Assembly (NCBI GenBank): GCA_028386065.3
Contig: JAKUCV010004487.1
Span: 1 to 64,000, forward strand
Direction: 5' to 3'
Origin: Turnera subulata
Lineage: Eukaryota > Streptophyta > Magnoliopsida > Malpighiales > Passifloraceae
DNA length: 64,000 bases
Shown here: piece by piece, positions 22,557 to 33,764 of the stretch
Layout: the number at the start of each line of letters is the position of its first letter
Numbering within the stretch: position 1 is the first letter of the stretch
Translations under genes and position numbers: made by a program
Notes under the pieces: model-generated
Told to the model about the DNA's origin: nothing
The model's input: the letters and a program-made list of their open reading frames with translations, nothing else
The model's database searches: none

Positions 22557-23048
22557 GATGGAGTACAATTTTAGGATTTGTGAGTTAATGTGTTTGAATG
22601 CAAAACTGAAAGTAGAAGTGAAAAAGGAAGTGGATAATGGTGGAGAGAGGTAGTCACGGGTTTTATGAAGGAGAAGAAACCGGCCACTTTCATTTCATGA
22701 ACTCCTTCCTTTTGCAGCTTTTTCTCTTTGTGTCAGACGCGGGACTGAATATAACCGTTGTACTAGAAAATCCCCATTTTGACCTTACTTTTTGTCTTTC
22801 TTCTTTAACTGCTGCTTATGGACCGCTGGACAATAGGTTTTGGCTCATCCTTGAACCAAATCTTGCAACTCTTCCTCTTTGATGCTCTTGATGATTTGAT
22901 TGCAGCCATGACTTGTCGTCATATGCTCATATGCTTGGTGCAGGTGTGAGATGTGTGACAATTGTATATATTCTAAGTGCATATGTGTGCAGTATGTTAT
23001 GATATGCATGAACACATAAAAACCAAATATAGAGCCAAATCAGAATAC
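22557..23048 (-). other. Spacer between pol and the extra ORF
   Basis: About 490 bp without a frame on the element strand. It would serve as the leader of the extra ORF. No clear splice acceptor or promoter was identified. Confidence 0.4.
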
Positions 23049-23567
23049 TTATGATATATTGCAAATACCAAGCTCGAATTTGATTTTGGTGAACTGATCT
23101 TCCTTCAATGGTTTGGTAAAAATGTCAGCCAGTTGATTTTCAATTCTCACAAACTCAATAGCCACATCCTTCTTCAACACATGGTCTCGAATAAAATGAT
23201 GTCTCACTTCAATATGTTTGGTTCGAGAGTGTTGCACTGGATTCTTAGTTAAATTGATGGCACTTGAGTTGTCACAAAAGATAGGAACACACTTGAAAGT
23301 TAGTCAATAATCAGCAAGTGTTTGTTTCATCCATAGCACTTGTGCACAACATGCACCAGCTGCTACATATTTAGCCTCGGTTGTGGAAGTAGCAACTGAA
23401 TTTTGCTTTTTACTTGACCAAGATACAAGTGATTATCTAAGTAATTGACAAGTACCACTTGTACTTTTTCTATCAAGAGTGCACCCTACGAAGTCTGCAT
23501 CTGAGTAGCTTGTTAGTTCAAAAGAGTACAGATTAGGATACCACAAGTCTAAAGATGATGTTCCTTT

Positions 23568-24622
23568 GGGTTTTCGGATTTTTTGGGCCCCTATGTTTAG
23601 TAGTTTGGCCAATTTGGTACCCCAACATTTTTTTTTGGTCGGGCATATACCCCGAGACTGCATGGGCAGGCCAAACGTAGACCCCTGGTCAGGCACCTGC
23701 TGACGTGGAGGCTGCCCGGGGTATTTGCGCGTGTTACTGTAGCAAAACGACGTCATTTTAGAGGATTGGCTGGACATGTAGGATCCATGTGTCTTTGTGG
23801 GCTCCGCATGCTACCGAGCCCTGGTTTTTCACCTAACCGTCCCGAAATTTGTTGGATACCGAAATGAAAGCTGACCCGATTTTGATTATTTATTTAATCA
23901 TTTTTCTTTCTTTTAATCATATTTTATTTTTAACAATATTAAAAATGATTAAAACTTAATTTTCAAAAATTTTACTTGATTTTAAATAAATACACCTTAT
24001 TATGCTAAATTTATTATTTTTAAAATTTTATTTTTTTCATATACTAATTTCTAAAAATTCCTATTTAAACTCTCCCACTGGTCTGAGTATGTAAAAATTA
24101 CCTAAATTTTTTTAATAATAATAATAAATAAACAACGAGATTAAATCTCAAAAGTAAAAAAATTAGAAAATAAATATTTATTATTATACTTTACTTCTTA
24201 AGGGTTTTTGGGTTTTTTGGGCCCCCATGTTTAGTGGTTTGGCCAATTTGGTACCCCGACATTTTTATTTTGTCGGGCATAGACCCCGATATTGCATGGG
24301 CTGGCCAAACGTAGACCCTGATCCGGCGCGTTTTCGGTTCGATATGGGAAGAATTTGGGGCTTTGGGTGAAGTGGGCCCCACTAAGCCACCTGTGTCTGA
24401 CGTGGCATGAAACCGTGTCAATTTCTCTCTTAAAACGACGTCGTTTTGCTACAGTAGCACGCGCAAATACCCAGGCAGCCTCCACGTCAGCAGGTGCCTA
24501 ACCAGGGGTATATGTTTGGCCTGCCCATACAATCTCAGGGTATAAGCCCGGCAAAAAAAAATGTCGGGATACCAAATTGGCCAAACCACTAAACACGAGG
24601 GCCCAAAAAAATCCAAAACCCC
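23568..24622. mobile_element. MULE-like non-autonomous transposon with ~195-bp inverted ends
   Basis: Bounded by a direct duplication ATGTTCCTTT (23558-23567 and 24623-24632). The left end GGGTTTTCGGATTTTTTGGG and the right end (reverse complement) GGGGTTTTGGATTTTTTTGG begin inverted repeats of about 195 bp (23568-23763 and 24429-24622), both ending near AAAACGACGTC. Long inverted repeats and a 9-10-bp target duplication are the Mutator/MULE signature. The centre is AT-rich with no transposase. A third copy of the terminal sequence lies at 24199-24327 in the same orientation as the left end, so two related elements may be nested or one end was duplicated. Confidence 0.85.
24199..24327 (+). 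repeat. Third, internal copy of the MULE-like terminal repeat
   Basis: GGGTTTTTGGGTTTTTTGGG and the following TTTAGTGGTTTGGCCAATTT repeat the left end, with better agreement than the true left end at some positions. It departs after GGCCAAACGTAGACCCTGAT. Confidence 0.8.
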
Positions 24623-27600
24623 ATGTTCCTTTTAAGTACTTGAAGATGCGCTTGATAGCTTTAAGATGAGATTCTTTTGGGCATGATTGAAGTCTAGCAC
24701 ACAAGCAAACACTATACATAATGTCTGGTCTTGTAGCTGTAAGGTAAAGAAGACTACCTATCATGCCTCTGTATAATTTCACATAAACATCCTTACCATT
24801 CTCATCCTTGTCAAGTTTGGTACTAGTGCTCATTGGTGTCGGACTAGTTTTGGCTTCTGACAAGCCAAATCTTTTCAGCAGCTCTAGTGTGTACTTTGCT
24901 TGGTTAAGAAAAATCCCACCATTGAGTTGCTTGACCTGAAAACCCATGAAGAAATTTAATTCCCCCATCATGCTCATTTCAAACTTGCTGGCTCATTTCA
25001 AACTTGCTGTGCATAAGCTTTTCAAACTCTTGACGAAGGATTCATTAGTAGCACCAAATAGAATGTCATCAACATATATTTGCACAATAATGATATCATC
25101 TTGAATAGATTTCACAAAAAGGGTTGAGTCCACTTTTCCTATTTGAAGCATTGTGAAATCAGATATGAGCTTAATTTGTCATACCAAGCCCTAGGTACTT
25201 GCTTAAGACCATATAATGCCTTTTTCAACTTAAACACATGTTGTGGATGATCATGGTTTTCAAATCCTGAAGGTTGTTCTACATATACTTCTTCCATGAT
25301 ATACCCATTTAGAAAAGCACTCTTGACTTCTATTTGATAGAGTTTAAAAGATTTAGACGATGCAAATGCAAGCAGCATGCGAATGGATTCAAGTCTTGCT
25401 ACTGGTGCAAAGGTCTCATCATAATCAATACCTTCATCTTGATTGTACCCTTATGCAACCAATCGAGCTTTGTTTCTTACCATAGTTCTTGATTCATCAA
25501 GCTTGTTTCTAAAGACCCATTTGGTTCCAATGACAGGATGGTCTTTAGGCCTTGCAACAAGCTCCCACACATTATTCATCTCGAACTGATTAAGCTCTTC
25601 TTGCATTGCCATCACCTAATTTTCATCATATGTGGCTTCATTGGCATTTTTGGGCTCAACTTGGGACAAAAAGGCAAGATGTGTACTGATATTTTATAAT
25701 CTGGATCTAGTAGTTACTCCTCTTCTAGGATCACCTAAAATGGCCTCTGTTGAATGTCCTCTAGGTGCTTGCACCTTTGAGTTTCTCGGCTGTGAACATG
25801 ATCCAGAATCCAGAACATTTGGCTGCACACTACTGTTTTGAACATTTGGCTCGGGAGAAGCCAAATGCTGTTGATTTGTAATTGGATCAGGAATTTGCAC
25901 ATCTTTTGCCTCAACAATATCAATAACATGTGGCTGATTCTCAGAAGTAACCTCAACATCTGTATCATCACTAAGATCATTCAAGTTAATCTCATCAAAC
26001 ACCACATACATAGATTCTTCAACAACCATGGTTCTTTTGTTATATACCCTATAGGCTTTACTACTAGACTTAGATTGAAACTTATCTAGATTATCTTTAG
26101 TATTCAGGATATAACACTTGGAGCCAAATGTGCGAAAGTATGCAATATTTGGCTTTCTATCATGCCAAATCTCATAAGGTGTCTTTTCAATTAATGGACG
26201 CAAAGAGACTCTATTTAAAACATAGCATGCTGTGTTCACACCCTCAGCCCAGAAATAAGCAGGTAACTTATACTCATTAAGCATAGTTCTAGCCATTTCT
26301 TGTAAGGTTCGATTCTTCCTTTCCACTACCCCAATTTGTTGAGGTGTTCTAGGAGTCGAAAATGTGTGTTCAATGCCATTTTGTTCACAGAATTGATTGA
26401 AGGTGGAATTATCAAATTCTCCTCCATGATCACTTCTGATTTTAGATATTTTATACCCTTTTTCATTTTGCAGCTTCCTAGCTAATGAGCCAAATTCATG
26501 ACATGCATGATCTTTTTTTCAAAGAAATAAAACCCATGTAAATCTAGAATAATCATCAACTATAACAAATGCATACTTTTTACCACCAAGACTCACAGTT
26601 CTCATTGGACCAAAAAGATCAATATGTAAGAGTTCAAGAGGTTGAGAAGTTGATACCACATGTTTTGGCTTAAAAGAACTTTTGATTTATTTACCGAGCT
26701 GACATGCACGACATTTGGTTTCTACCTCGAACTTAAGTTTTGCCAGACCATCGACCAAATCTTTCTTTGACAGATTTGAGATAAGTTCAAGATTTGTATG
26801 CCTTAGCCTCCTGTGCCATAGAGTTGCAGTATCTGTTCTTGCACTAATTGATTTCAGGGTTAGTAACATCATTTAAACATATAGAGTATAGATTACCAAT
26901 CCTTTTTCCAACAAATAAGATATTCTCATCATCAACTCTACTCACAAGGCATCTAAATGATTCAAAAGTAACTCTGAATCCTTTGTCACAAAGCTGGCTG
27001 ATACTAAGCAAGTTGTACTCAAGATTATCAACAAGTAACACATGCTCAATAGTTGGATTAGTGCCAATCTTACCAATACCAAGGATTTTTCATTTAGAAC
27101 TATCACTAAATGTAACATTACCTCAGTATTTTGTGAGAAGGGATGTAAATTTTAATGGGTCACCTGTCATATGCCATGAACAACCACTATCCAAAACCCA
27201 TTCATCCCTTGCATCCTGTCAAATGATCAAATTTTTTGTACCCAAACTAACTTGGGTCCATCAGGGTTAGATTTGACTCCTTTCGGAACCCAAATATATT
27301 TAACATGATTGTTTCTCTTCCTATGATAGCATGATCTAATCATATGGCCAACATTTCCACAATAATAGCATGTGATATCATGTTTATGTGAGTGCTCATG
27401 ATGTCCCTGCCTAGGATTTTCATGATATCTAGGTCTATAAAGTGATCTAGATTCAGCCTTGACAAATTTAACTGGCAGATTTGGCTTGTTAAAAACCATA
27501 TATGTGGCACCTATTCCACTTTTATCTAAAGAATGCCTTTATTGTCCTAGCAGCAGATTCAGGCTATCTCTTCCATTAGTAAAGTTCTCTAGGGAATATT

Positions 27601-28947
27601 TTAGATCATCTACTTCCGCCTTTAGAGCATCATTCTTTTGAATCATCGCTTCACACTTGCTCAAATTACTAGCTAGCTTTTTCTCAAGGTCTTCATATGT
27701 GTTTTGAGCAGCAAGTTTCTCTTTCTTTAATGCCTCACAAATAGACAAACTTTCAGCATGTGCACGCTCAAGAGTTTCATGTGCAGTTTTGTGAGATGCA
27801 TGATCAAATTCAAGTAGATCAATACGTTTCTTATATGAAACATTCCTCTTAAATGCTTGCCCATACTTATCATGCAATTCTTCAAATGCATCTTGAAGCT
27901 CATCAAAAGTATAGTCAAGAGAATCATTTACCTCATCATCTTCTCGAGCCATTAAGCATAGATTTACTGCTTCATCAAAATCAGAGTCACTTGATGAGTC
28001 CAAATCATCCCATGCTGACATGGATTTCTTCCTTTTGCTCCTTAGGAAATCAGATTTGGCTTTTTGATGTGGACATTCTGACTTGATATGGCCAGGTCGA
28101 TTGCAGCCAAAACACACCAGTGAGTCTTTCTTTTGTCCAGTTGATTTGGCACCTTGGAAATATTTTCCTTTCATTTGCCTTCTCTTTCGAAGAAATTTGA
28201 CAAACTTTCTGGTGATTAGTGCCATATCCGCATTATTGTACTCATCACTACACTCTTGGTCTGGCTTAAGAGCCAAATCTTTCCTCTTTAGTTCTTTCGG
28301 TCCTAGTTTAGAACCATGAACTATAGCATGCCAATGAGCTCATCATATGTGAGAGTGTTCAGATTCTGAGCTTCTTCAATAGCTATGACCTTTCGCTCCC
28401 ACTCCTTGGGTAGAGATCTAAGGATCTTTGCCACTTTATCTCTATGAGTGACGGGTCTACCAAGTAGAGCTAAACCATTGCAAAGAATGGTGAAGCGTGT
28501 ATTCATTTCTTGCACAGTTTCTCCAGCAGCCATTTGAAAGAGCTCATAGTCCCTCATTAGACAATTAAGCTGAGACTCCTTTACTTAGTTAGTTCCTTCA
28601 TGTGTGACACAAAGAAGCCTCCAGATTTCATAGGCTGTGCCACAAGAACTCACCCTTTGAAACTCACTTTCACTTATACCACATAGGAGTATATTTTTAG
28701 CTTGTGCTTCAAGCTTGGCTCTCCTTAGCTCATCCTCATATCAGAATTGCATGTCTCTTTGAGGTCTGGCATAAGGACTGTGAACAATATTCCACATCTC
28801 AAGATCTTTTCCTTCAAGGAAGATCTTCATTCTAAACTTCCAATAGTCAAAGTTCACTCCATCAAAGTATGGAGCTTTGTTGACACTTGTACCTTCATAA
28901 GCCATGAACTTTTTCTCTGGAGATTAATCCACTAGAATGAGAACGCA

Positions 28948-28959
28948 GCTCTGCTACCA
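28948..28959 (-). other. Primer-binding site of the SIRE element (tRNA-Met-like)
   Basis: Minus-strand TGGTAGCAGAGC, two bases from the LTR end, one change from the standard initiator tRNA-Met site TGGTATCAGAGC. It fixes the 5' LTR and the direction of transcription. Confidence 0.8.
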
Positions 28960-28961
28960 AT

Positions 28962-30011
28962 TGTTGGCCCAAAAAAGGCTAAGAAGGGGGGTTGAATTAG
29001 GTTTTTTCTCTTTTTCGGATTTTTTATGATTTGGCTCGACACAGAAGCCAAATGTGAAACTTTAATGAAATGCGAAAATGAATACAGGAAAGCAATGAAC
29101 ACAGGCAATTTATAGTGGTTCCCCACTCAGGAGTACATCCACTACCTAAAGGTCCCCCCTTTAGGATTTTTAAACTATCCACTAATTTGGCTTTTACAGG
29201 CGAGCCAAATAACCTATGGTACACAAGTTTTTGCGGGCTGAACTTGCTAAACCTAACCCAAAACTGAACCTAGCTTTGTCCACCCAACAAGAATATCCCC
29301 TAATCTTGTTGATTACAACCTTTCTCAACGCAAAGCTTCAAGAGTGACTCACTCAAAAAGTTACACAAATTAAGCACAAAGAATATCTCTCAAGGTAAGC
29401 TCTTTCATCAACTTAGAATCTCTTGAATGGCTAGGTTAATTTGCTGTGAGGCTTCAATCCTCTATTTATAGATTCTAAGGACGAGGAGATGTGTTTCTCA
29501 ACGGCTAAAAATCTTCCAGGTGGCAGCGGAGTTGACTTCTTGTTTCATTAAATAAAATTGTACAATAGATGAACCAGATCTGGATATTTCTTGGGCATAA
29601 ATCTTCTCTCTTAAAAAAGTTTCTATAAATGGAAAGTGAGGACCACTGATTCTTCCAGAGGTGAGAGAGGATGTGAGGACCACTTCTCTGATCTTTTTCT
29701 GACCCTTCGAGAGCAAGCATAACGGTCAACCACTTTCTTGGACCACTTGCTGCAGCTTTTGGGACCACACCTCCAACTGCCCGGAAAGAGACCTTTTGGT
29801 CGATGCGGTGAAGCCAAATGTTCCTGGATTTGGTTTCTGCAAGAAACCAAATTTTTCTCCCAATACTAAAAACACACAAGGCTTACCAAAATGCTTTTGT
29901 TATTCATAAAAATAATATAATAAGCATTGAATAATCATCATAAATATACTAAACAAGATTAGTCTTATTTAATTACTTAATTAAGCCCTTAATCACATGT
30001 TTAGGCTAACA
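28962..30011 (-). repeat. 5' LTR of the SIRE element
   Basis: 1050 bp, complete, with TGTTAGCC at the 5' end (30011) and CCAACA at the 3' end (28962). Minus-strand CTATAAATAG near 29462-29472 is a likely TATA box. It differs from the left LTR by substitutions and small indels. Confidence 0.88.
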
Positions 30012-31080
30012 CTATAGACTCTAGGGGCACGGCGGTCCCCCGATTTTTGATGATTAATTATTGATGTTGGGCATTCTTGAGGAGATGTAAGGACCAGTTT
30101 TTTATAAATTTGATGTGTGTTGTCTTGGACATTTGAGGAGATGTAAGCCCCAACTTTGGTTGATGAGTTGAGATCTGAGTTTGGGCATTCAAGGAGATGT
30201 AAACCCCAACTTTTGTTGATGAGTTTGGGCATACTCAATAAATCGAGTTGTAAGACCCAACCTTTTTTTTGAAAAGATGCTAGGGGCATGCTACCCCATG
30301 ATTTGAATTGTGTAATTTTTGGGGCATGCTACCCCATTAGAGTTAATGTCTGATCCTAAGGGCATAGTTGCCCATGTTTTTCGGAATGAATGCACAAAGG
30401 GCATAGCTGCCCTACCTTTTGAACTTGAATAAGTGGTATAGCTGCCCTAATTTTTGAAAGTTAAACAAAGGGCATAGCTGCCTGAATTTTTGAACATGAG
30501 GGGCATAGCTGCCCTAATTTTTCTAATGTTGAGAAAGGGCATAGCTGCCCGCATCTTCGAAGTTGATTATGCCATGGGCATAGGTGTCCGAATTTTTTTG
30601 ATTTATGCTTAATAGGGGCATAGCTGCCTGAGTTTTAATATGATTGCACATGGGGCATAGCTGCCTGAGTTTTTTGAATTTGATTGCATTAAGGGCATAG
30701 GTACCCGAATTCTTGAAAATGATTCCCTCTTAAGGGCATAGCTGCCCGAATTTTTGAATTTGATTAAATGACAGGCATAGCTACCCAAGTTTTTGAGCCT
30801 GATTACATGAAGGGCATAGCTGCCCGCTTTTTGACTTTGATCACTAAGGGCATAGCTGTTCGAAATATTGAACTTGAATGGGCACAGGTGCCCGAAATCT
30901 TCAAGATGATTTCAAACCAAGGCACAACTGCCCAAATTTTTGAAGCTAATTATGTCAGGGGCATAGCTATCCAAAATTTGGAAGTTGACTATATCGAGGT
31001 CATAGCTGCCTGAGTTTTTGAAAATAGTTGCACCAAGCGCATAGCTGCCCAGACTTCATAAGTTGATTTTGAATTAAGGA
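30012..31080 (+). other. 3' internal segment of element B
   Basis: Continues B after the SIRE element (CTATAGACTCTAGGGGCACG). It begins with three or four 'GAGGAGATGTAAGCCCCAAC'-like units (30079-30240), then two GGGGCATGCTACCCCAT units, then the GGGCATAGCTGCCC array. No protein-coding potential. The segment ends where the minus-strand chromovirus is inserted (AAGGA at 31076-31080). Confidence 0.65.
30340..31060 (+). repeat. Minisatellite built on palindromic GGGCATAGCTGCCC
   Basis: About nineteen units of 35-45 bp, each with GGGCATAGCTGCCC or a near variant followed by GAATTTTTGAA-like sequence and a variable TTGATTA-like spacer. The core is an interrupted palindrome (GGGCA...TGCCC). Several units carry paired changes. 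The array lies in the 3' untranslated part of element B. Confidence 0.9.
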
Positions 31081-32374
31081 TGAAACGACCCGACCCGTAT
31101 TTACCGTGGCTCACGGTAACTACGTGGGCCATCTTATTATTACTGCGACAACATCCATGTCATACAGAAAAGTCAAACCCAAACATAACATATCATAGCA
31201 ACCCACACACGTCACCCCAGCACGGGGACAATTATTACAGCAACAACCTCAATAGTAATCAACAATAGGGGCAGAGTGACACAACAGCAGCGGAAGACTT
31301 GAAAATAACAGCACACCACACAATTGTAAGATGCAACGGAGTATGGATCCGGGTCTGGCAGAGGCTACTCCACAGCTTGCCTGGTAGGATCCTGTACTAA
31401 GAGCAAATCAATCTACGTGACCGAGTCACGTAGGCGAGGGGTGAGTCCGAAGTGCTCACCGGGTAAAATCCACAAGTAATGATTAATATAGAAGCAACAT
31501 GTACAATCAAGCTGTCAATAACAATTAACACATCACAAGGGTAAAAACAACATCCGAATCTACGCTCAGTGGTTGTCCTTCCTAACCACTGGCCTATTAG
31601 ACTTAACCAAATTTTTATTAACAGGGCCCCTATCACAAATTAAATGTTGGTCGTGCCTGGTTGCCGAACTAGCTAGTCCCATGGTGCTCCCCGTTAAACC
31701 CGAATTTCCACAATTAACCGAGTACCACAGTCTCGGGCTGAGTCCCACAGCCTCCCTATCATAATCATAACACAATCTCAAAGTGACTACCATCTGGCCA
31801 TACCAACACTTAACTATGACTATCTAATTGTCTACGTGACTCTATTATTTTTACTCACCGTTATGTCTTAGCTCTATCAATAATTATCATCACTTATCCC
31901 GAGCGGGCACTCTGCCTCCCAACTCGTCTGGATAATCTCAATCACCACTGTCATCACTAGGGTTCTCATAATTATGGTACGACAACAACAACAACAAAAG
32001 TAGCAACAGACAACAACACAATAATAAGTACATCACCCATTCACAGTCACCACAAAATATTATCAACAAGGCATTCAATGTCAACAAACCACAACTCGGT
32101 GTAATAGGCAACATATTAAAAATTACTTATCCTCACCTTGGCCGATAAATTCCTCGTGAGTTTCTCCCACAGGTTCCAAGCCCTCGTTCACGTCCTCTTC
32201 ACCTAGATGTATTAATCATACAATCACATAAATGCACGATAAAATGATATGAATATAATTGCCTTATAACATATTCATTATTTATACCCAGTCTATATCC
32301 TTGATATGTATATAATTTGCGTATTTATATTTAATAATAATATCTTGTACTTCCTACCTTTTTTTATATATACT

Positions 32375-32415
<41 letters not shown>

Positions 32416-33699
32416 TATGTATAGAGGTATGTATATTTACTATCATTATTATTATTACCATAAGTTTTCCCGTTAATATAATCTATATATATATATATAA
32501 TCAGCCCATTTATTGTAATGCAGGCCAATGAGCAGGCTTTTGGGTTCAGCCCAGTGCAAGGCTTGGGCCAAGCATTTTCGGTCCACCCACAACCCAGCTC
32601 GCGTCTCACCTGCACTTGACGGAGCTGGACTTGGTCGGTGCAGTTGCGGGTCGAAGACGACTGCGAGCGGTCAGCTGCGGCGGTGCGTCGCAAGGAGGAA
32701 GAAGGGCGGTGGCACTGAACAACGTAGGCGACGGCGTACGGTTGCCTGCACGATGAAGGATGGCACTGAAAGCTGAGGCGTGGCTTGTTCATCACAGCAG
32801 TTCGTGCAGTAGTGGAGGCTCGCAGCGGTGGCCGGTGGGCTGTTGGCTGGTGGTGGCGCGAAGCGATGGAAAGCACGAACGGCAACCCTGCTGCGCCCTT
32901 TCGAGGCGGTGGCGTGTGTGAGTAGGCAGAGGAGAAGGCGCGACTACACGGTGAAGGACAGGGAGGAGAGGTCGGCAGTAGTGCAACGTGAAGAGGACGA
33001 AGGCGGCTCTATTGCAGGTGCAGCGCGGCGGTGTGAGCAGGCAACAGAAGGAGGGCAACTGGTGGTGGCGGTTATGTTTGCGGGTGTGGGTGTGGTGGTG
33101 GTTGGATTCGGTGGTATGGTCGGCAATGGTGTGAAGAAAAAGAAGAAGAAGAAGGGAAAGAAATGGTATGGAAGAAAAGAAACGAAACTAAGTAGTGTTG
33201 GGTGCGTGAAGTGGGGTGCATGGTTTGGTATAAAACCACTGTTTAATAGCCAGGAGAAGAAAGAACATGAGATGAAAGCTGGGGAAAGGAAAGGGGGGTC
33301 TGCCACATTTCCTCAACCGAGTCTAATCATGAAGGGCATGCACTATTGAGCTGGAAAGAACTGAGCCAGCGAAAGATTGTATTTTATTTTTATTTATTTA
33401 CTTATTTATTTTTATTATTATTGTCATTATTATTTAAATATTCTTATAGCAAAAGACTTATATGTCCCTTCCAGTTTCTCTTGGTTGCAAAACTAACCCA
33501 GGGGTATAATTGTCATTTCAAGGTTTTTCTAGCCCGGAAGATTCCGTAAGATATTCGGAGTGTGGAATAGAACTCGGGTTGGATTCCGATGCTCAACTTA
33601 CCACAGAATAATTACCAAGGTCATTTCCTCATGGTAGTTCACTATGTAAAAGAATTGTTATCTTGGTAAAAATGTAAAATTTTTACCTGGGCTATTACA
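31081..33699 (-). repeat. 3' LTR of the minus-strand chromovirus
   Basis: 2619 bp from TGTAATAGCCCAGG at 33699 to GGGTCGTTTCA at 31081. It includes an (AT)n run at about 32378-32413 and a GC-rich segment at about 32520-33130, whose open frames are compositional and not genes. It is unlike the LTR at 53064 beyond the TGTAA start, so it is a different family. Confidence 0.85.
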
Positions 33700-33700
33700 G

Positions 33701-33713
33701 CCTTCCCTCCTTA
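33701..33713 (-). other. Polypurine tract of the minus-strand chromovirus
   Basis: Minus-strand AAGGAGGGAAGGC immediately precedes the LTR start. It is the plus-strand priming site and confirms the LTR border at 33699. Confidence 0.75.
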
Positions 33714-33764
33714 AGGAATTTCGTCCCCGAAATTTGATCCCGGTGCCTCAAAGAGATGCGGGTA

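Larger units (their letters stand above)
23049..28905 (-). pseudogene. SIRE-type gag-pol polyprotein, broken
   Basis: The minus-strand ATG at 28905 (MAYEGTSVNKAPYFDG) opens a UBN2-type gag. A CCHC knuckle CFGCNRPGHIKSEC lies near 28110 and a second, CYYCGNVGHMIRSC, near 27350. The protease motif DSG is near 27195, the GAG-preintegrase and zinc region (HRRLRHTN) near 26800, the integrase core and C-terminus at about 26600-25700, RT with intact YVDD at about 25063-25074, and RNase H (SYSDADF near 23500; ADIFTKPL near 23110), ending at 23049. Blocks lie in all three frames: gag start in one, most of pol in a second, RT end and RNase H in a third. Several in-frame stops are present and a 1055-bp transposon splits RNase H. 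It cannot make a full polyprotein. Confidence 0.9.
19925..30011 (-). mobile_element. SIRE-type Ty1/copia element, defective
   Basis: On the minus strand: 5' LTR 30011-28962, primer site, gag-pol 28905-23049, an additional ORF 22556-20918, and 3' LTR 20940-19925. LTR ends are TGTTAGCC and CCAACA. Domain order is gag with two CCHC knuckles, protease, integrase, RT, RNase H, which is the copia order. Flanks are CTGTG (19920-19924) and CTATA (30012-30016), a possible 5-bp duplication decayed by two G-to-A changes. It carries a MULE-like insertion at 23568-24622. It interrupts the internal region of element B. Confidence 0.9.

Noticed and set aside
32364..33349. Two overlapping ~173-residue frames on opposite strands, and others nearby
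   Set aside because: They lie inside the GC-rich part of the 3' LTR at 31081-33699, with no domain and no start context. Long frames on both strands point to composition.
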